64,000 bases of DNA from Roseicitreum antarcticum (GTDB taxonomy: Bacteria; Pseudomonadota; Alphaproteobacteria; Rhodobacterales; Rhodobacteraceae): NCBI RefSeq assembly GCF_014681765.1, contig NZ_CP061498.1, positions 2,927,501 through 2,991,500 on the forward strand, given 5' to 3'. Of the stretch, positions 63,171-64,000 are shown piece by piece (position 1 is the stretch's first letter; every line of letters starts with the position of its first letter). The notes beneath the pieces are model-generated. The model was not told where the DNA came from and did not search any database. It saw only the letters and a program-made list of their open reading frames with translations. A program made the position numbers and the translations under genes.

Positions 63171-64000
63171 ATGAACGCACCGGTAAGAACGCATTCGCAA
63201 GATAAGGATAAGGTGTCTTTGCCAATCGAAGGGATGACCTGCGCCTCTTGCGTCGGCCGTGTCGAGGCGGCGTTGAAAGCCGTGCCCGGCGTCGCCAGCG
63301 CAAACGTAAACCTGGCAACGGAGAAGGCCGAGATAACGCTGTCGGCCCCGGTCGCACGCGACGTGCTGGCGGACGCGGTTCGAGGTGTCGGGTACGATGT
63401 TCCTACCGGCTCGATCGACCTGGCGATCGGCGGCATGACCTGTGCCTCCTGCGTGGGCCGGGTGGAAAAGGCGCTGAAGGCGGTGCCCGGTGTGGTCACC
63501 GCCACAGTCAATCTTGCGACCGAGCGGGCCCACGTGACCGGCGGCGCGGACCTTGCGGCTTTGATCGAGGCGGTCGAGAAGACCGGCTATGAAGCAAAGC
63601 CCATCGACCGGAGCGGCGACGAACACGCCGAAACGGCCGCCCGCAAGGATGCAGAGGAAGCCGCACTAAGGCGCGACCTGACTCTGGCGGCAGCGTTGAC
63701 GGTTCCTGTCTTCATTCTGGAGATGGGCAGCCACCTCATTCCCGGCATGCATGAGCTGATCATGAACACGATCGGCATGCAGGCGAACTGGTACATCCAG
63801 TTCGGCTTCACACTTCTGGTGCTCAGCATTCCCGGTATCCGCTTCTACACCCACGGCTTTCCGATGCTGCTGCGCGGCGCGCCGGACATGAACAGCCTTG
63901 TCGCGGTCGGCACGTCCGCCGCGTTCCTCTATTCGGTGGTGGCGACCTTCGCGCCGTCCCTGCTGCCAGCCGGTACGGTGAACGTCTATTTCGAGGCGGC
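63171..64000 (+). CDS. copA: Copper-translocating P1B-type ATPase CopA, 3' end outside window
   Basis: The visible 276 codons encode the N-terminal part of a Cu(I)-exporting P-type ATPase. Two tandem HMA domains carry GMTCASCVGRVE at residues ~22-33 and again at ~91-102. Then come the first membrane helices (LTLAAALTVPVFILEMG, YIQFGFTLLVLSIPG) and the conserved AVGTSAAFLYS of helix 3-4. The DKTG phosphorylation site and the CPC metal site lie beyond the window. A strong GGAGACGG site precedes the ATG. It pumps Cu(I) from the cytosol and gets copper from CopZ. Confidence 0.93.
   Translation, partial: MNAPVRTHSQDKDKVSLPIEGMTCASCVGRVEAALKAVPGVASANVNLATEKAEITLSAPVARDVLADAVRGVGYDVPTGSIDLAIGGMTCASCVGRVEKALKAVPGVVTATVNLATERAHVTGGADLAALIEAVEKTGYEAKPIDRSGDEHAETAARKDAEEAALRRDLTLAAALTVPVFILEMGSHLIPGMHELIMNTIGMQANWYIQFGFTLLVLSIPGIRFYTHGFPMLLRGAPDMNSLVAVGTSAAFLYSVVATFAPSLLPAGTVNVYFEA

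Overview
The window reads as the chromosome of a GC-rich alphaproteobacterium of the Rhodobacteraceae/Paracoccaceae type. The support is gene content: a GcrA cell-cycle regulator, COQ9, a PuuE-UraD fusion, PuuD with a C-terminal heme c domain, MeaB, aerobic-type cobO/cobQ, and a tail module built like that of the Rhodobacter gene transfer agent (GTA). Taxonomy is inferred from gene families, not from an rRNA.

Region 1 (1-33250) is core chromosome. It holds an AsmA-family protein (5' end outside the window), gcrA, an ABC-2 permease, a small cytochrome c, cobO-cobQ, dapE-GNAT, and a urate/ureide block: allA, allE and a puuE-uraD fusion on the minus strand, divergent from uraH and puuD. Next come rpsU, coq9, a branched-chain aminotransferase, a quinone oxidoreductase, dnaX-ybaB-recR, an ABC exporter, uspA, a Na+/alanine symporter, rpmB, meaB, a DUF3108 protein, hrpB, a HisC-like aminotransferase, an Orn/Lys/Arg decarboxylase and a histidine phosphatase. 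Genes are dense, with several 4-bp ATGA overlaps implying translational coupling. The urate genes cover urate to glyoxylate except allantoate amidohydrolase, which is not in the window.

Region 2 (33772-39721) is a mobile hotspot. A tRNA-Ser(GGA) is followed by a tyrosine integrase, as at the end of a tRNA-integrated island. Then comes an IS66 tnpA whose partner tnpB is split by a 3.4-kb element carrying three overlapping tyrosine-recombinase genes between 41-bp inverted repeats: a RIT (recombinase-in-trio) element. Removing exactly 36091-39497 rejoins tnpB in frame. The first recombinase gene (ritA) has two frameshifts. The tnpB remnant then runs into the 3' end of a diguanylate cyclase gene.

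Region 3 (40005-49492) is a carbohydrate locus on the minus strand: transketolase, an AraB-like FGGY kinase, a solute-binding protein, two permeases and an ATPase. It is divergent from a ROK-family repressor, with an AT-rich inverted repeat between them. It probably imports a pentulose or pentitol-type sugar and feeds it into the pentose phosphate pathway.

Region 4 (49598-61426) starts with the stub of an IS5-type transposase and an IS407-type IS3 element that cuts off the 5' part of a tape-measure gene. Then follows a siphovirus/GTA-like tail module: DUF2460, a lysis cassette (holin-like protein, two small membrane proteins, endolysin), DUF2163, NlpC/P60, a 1320-residue tail-hub protein and a DUF2793 protein. 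The lysis cassette and the absence of head genes point to a decayed prophage rather than a functional GTA.

Region 5 (61441-64000) is a copper-handling locus: DUF305 protein, cupredoxin and CopZ-like chaperone on the minus strand, divergent from a copA-type P1B ATPase that runs off the window. Two CueR-type 19-bp-spacer promoters lie back to back between copZ and copA, and a third similar box faces the prophage end.
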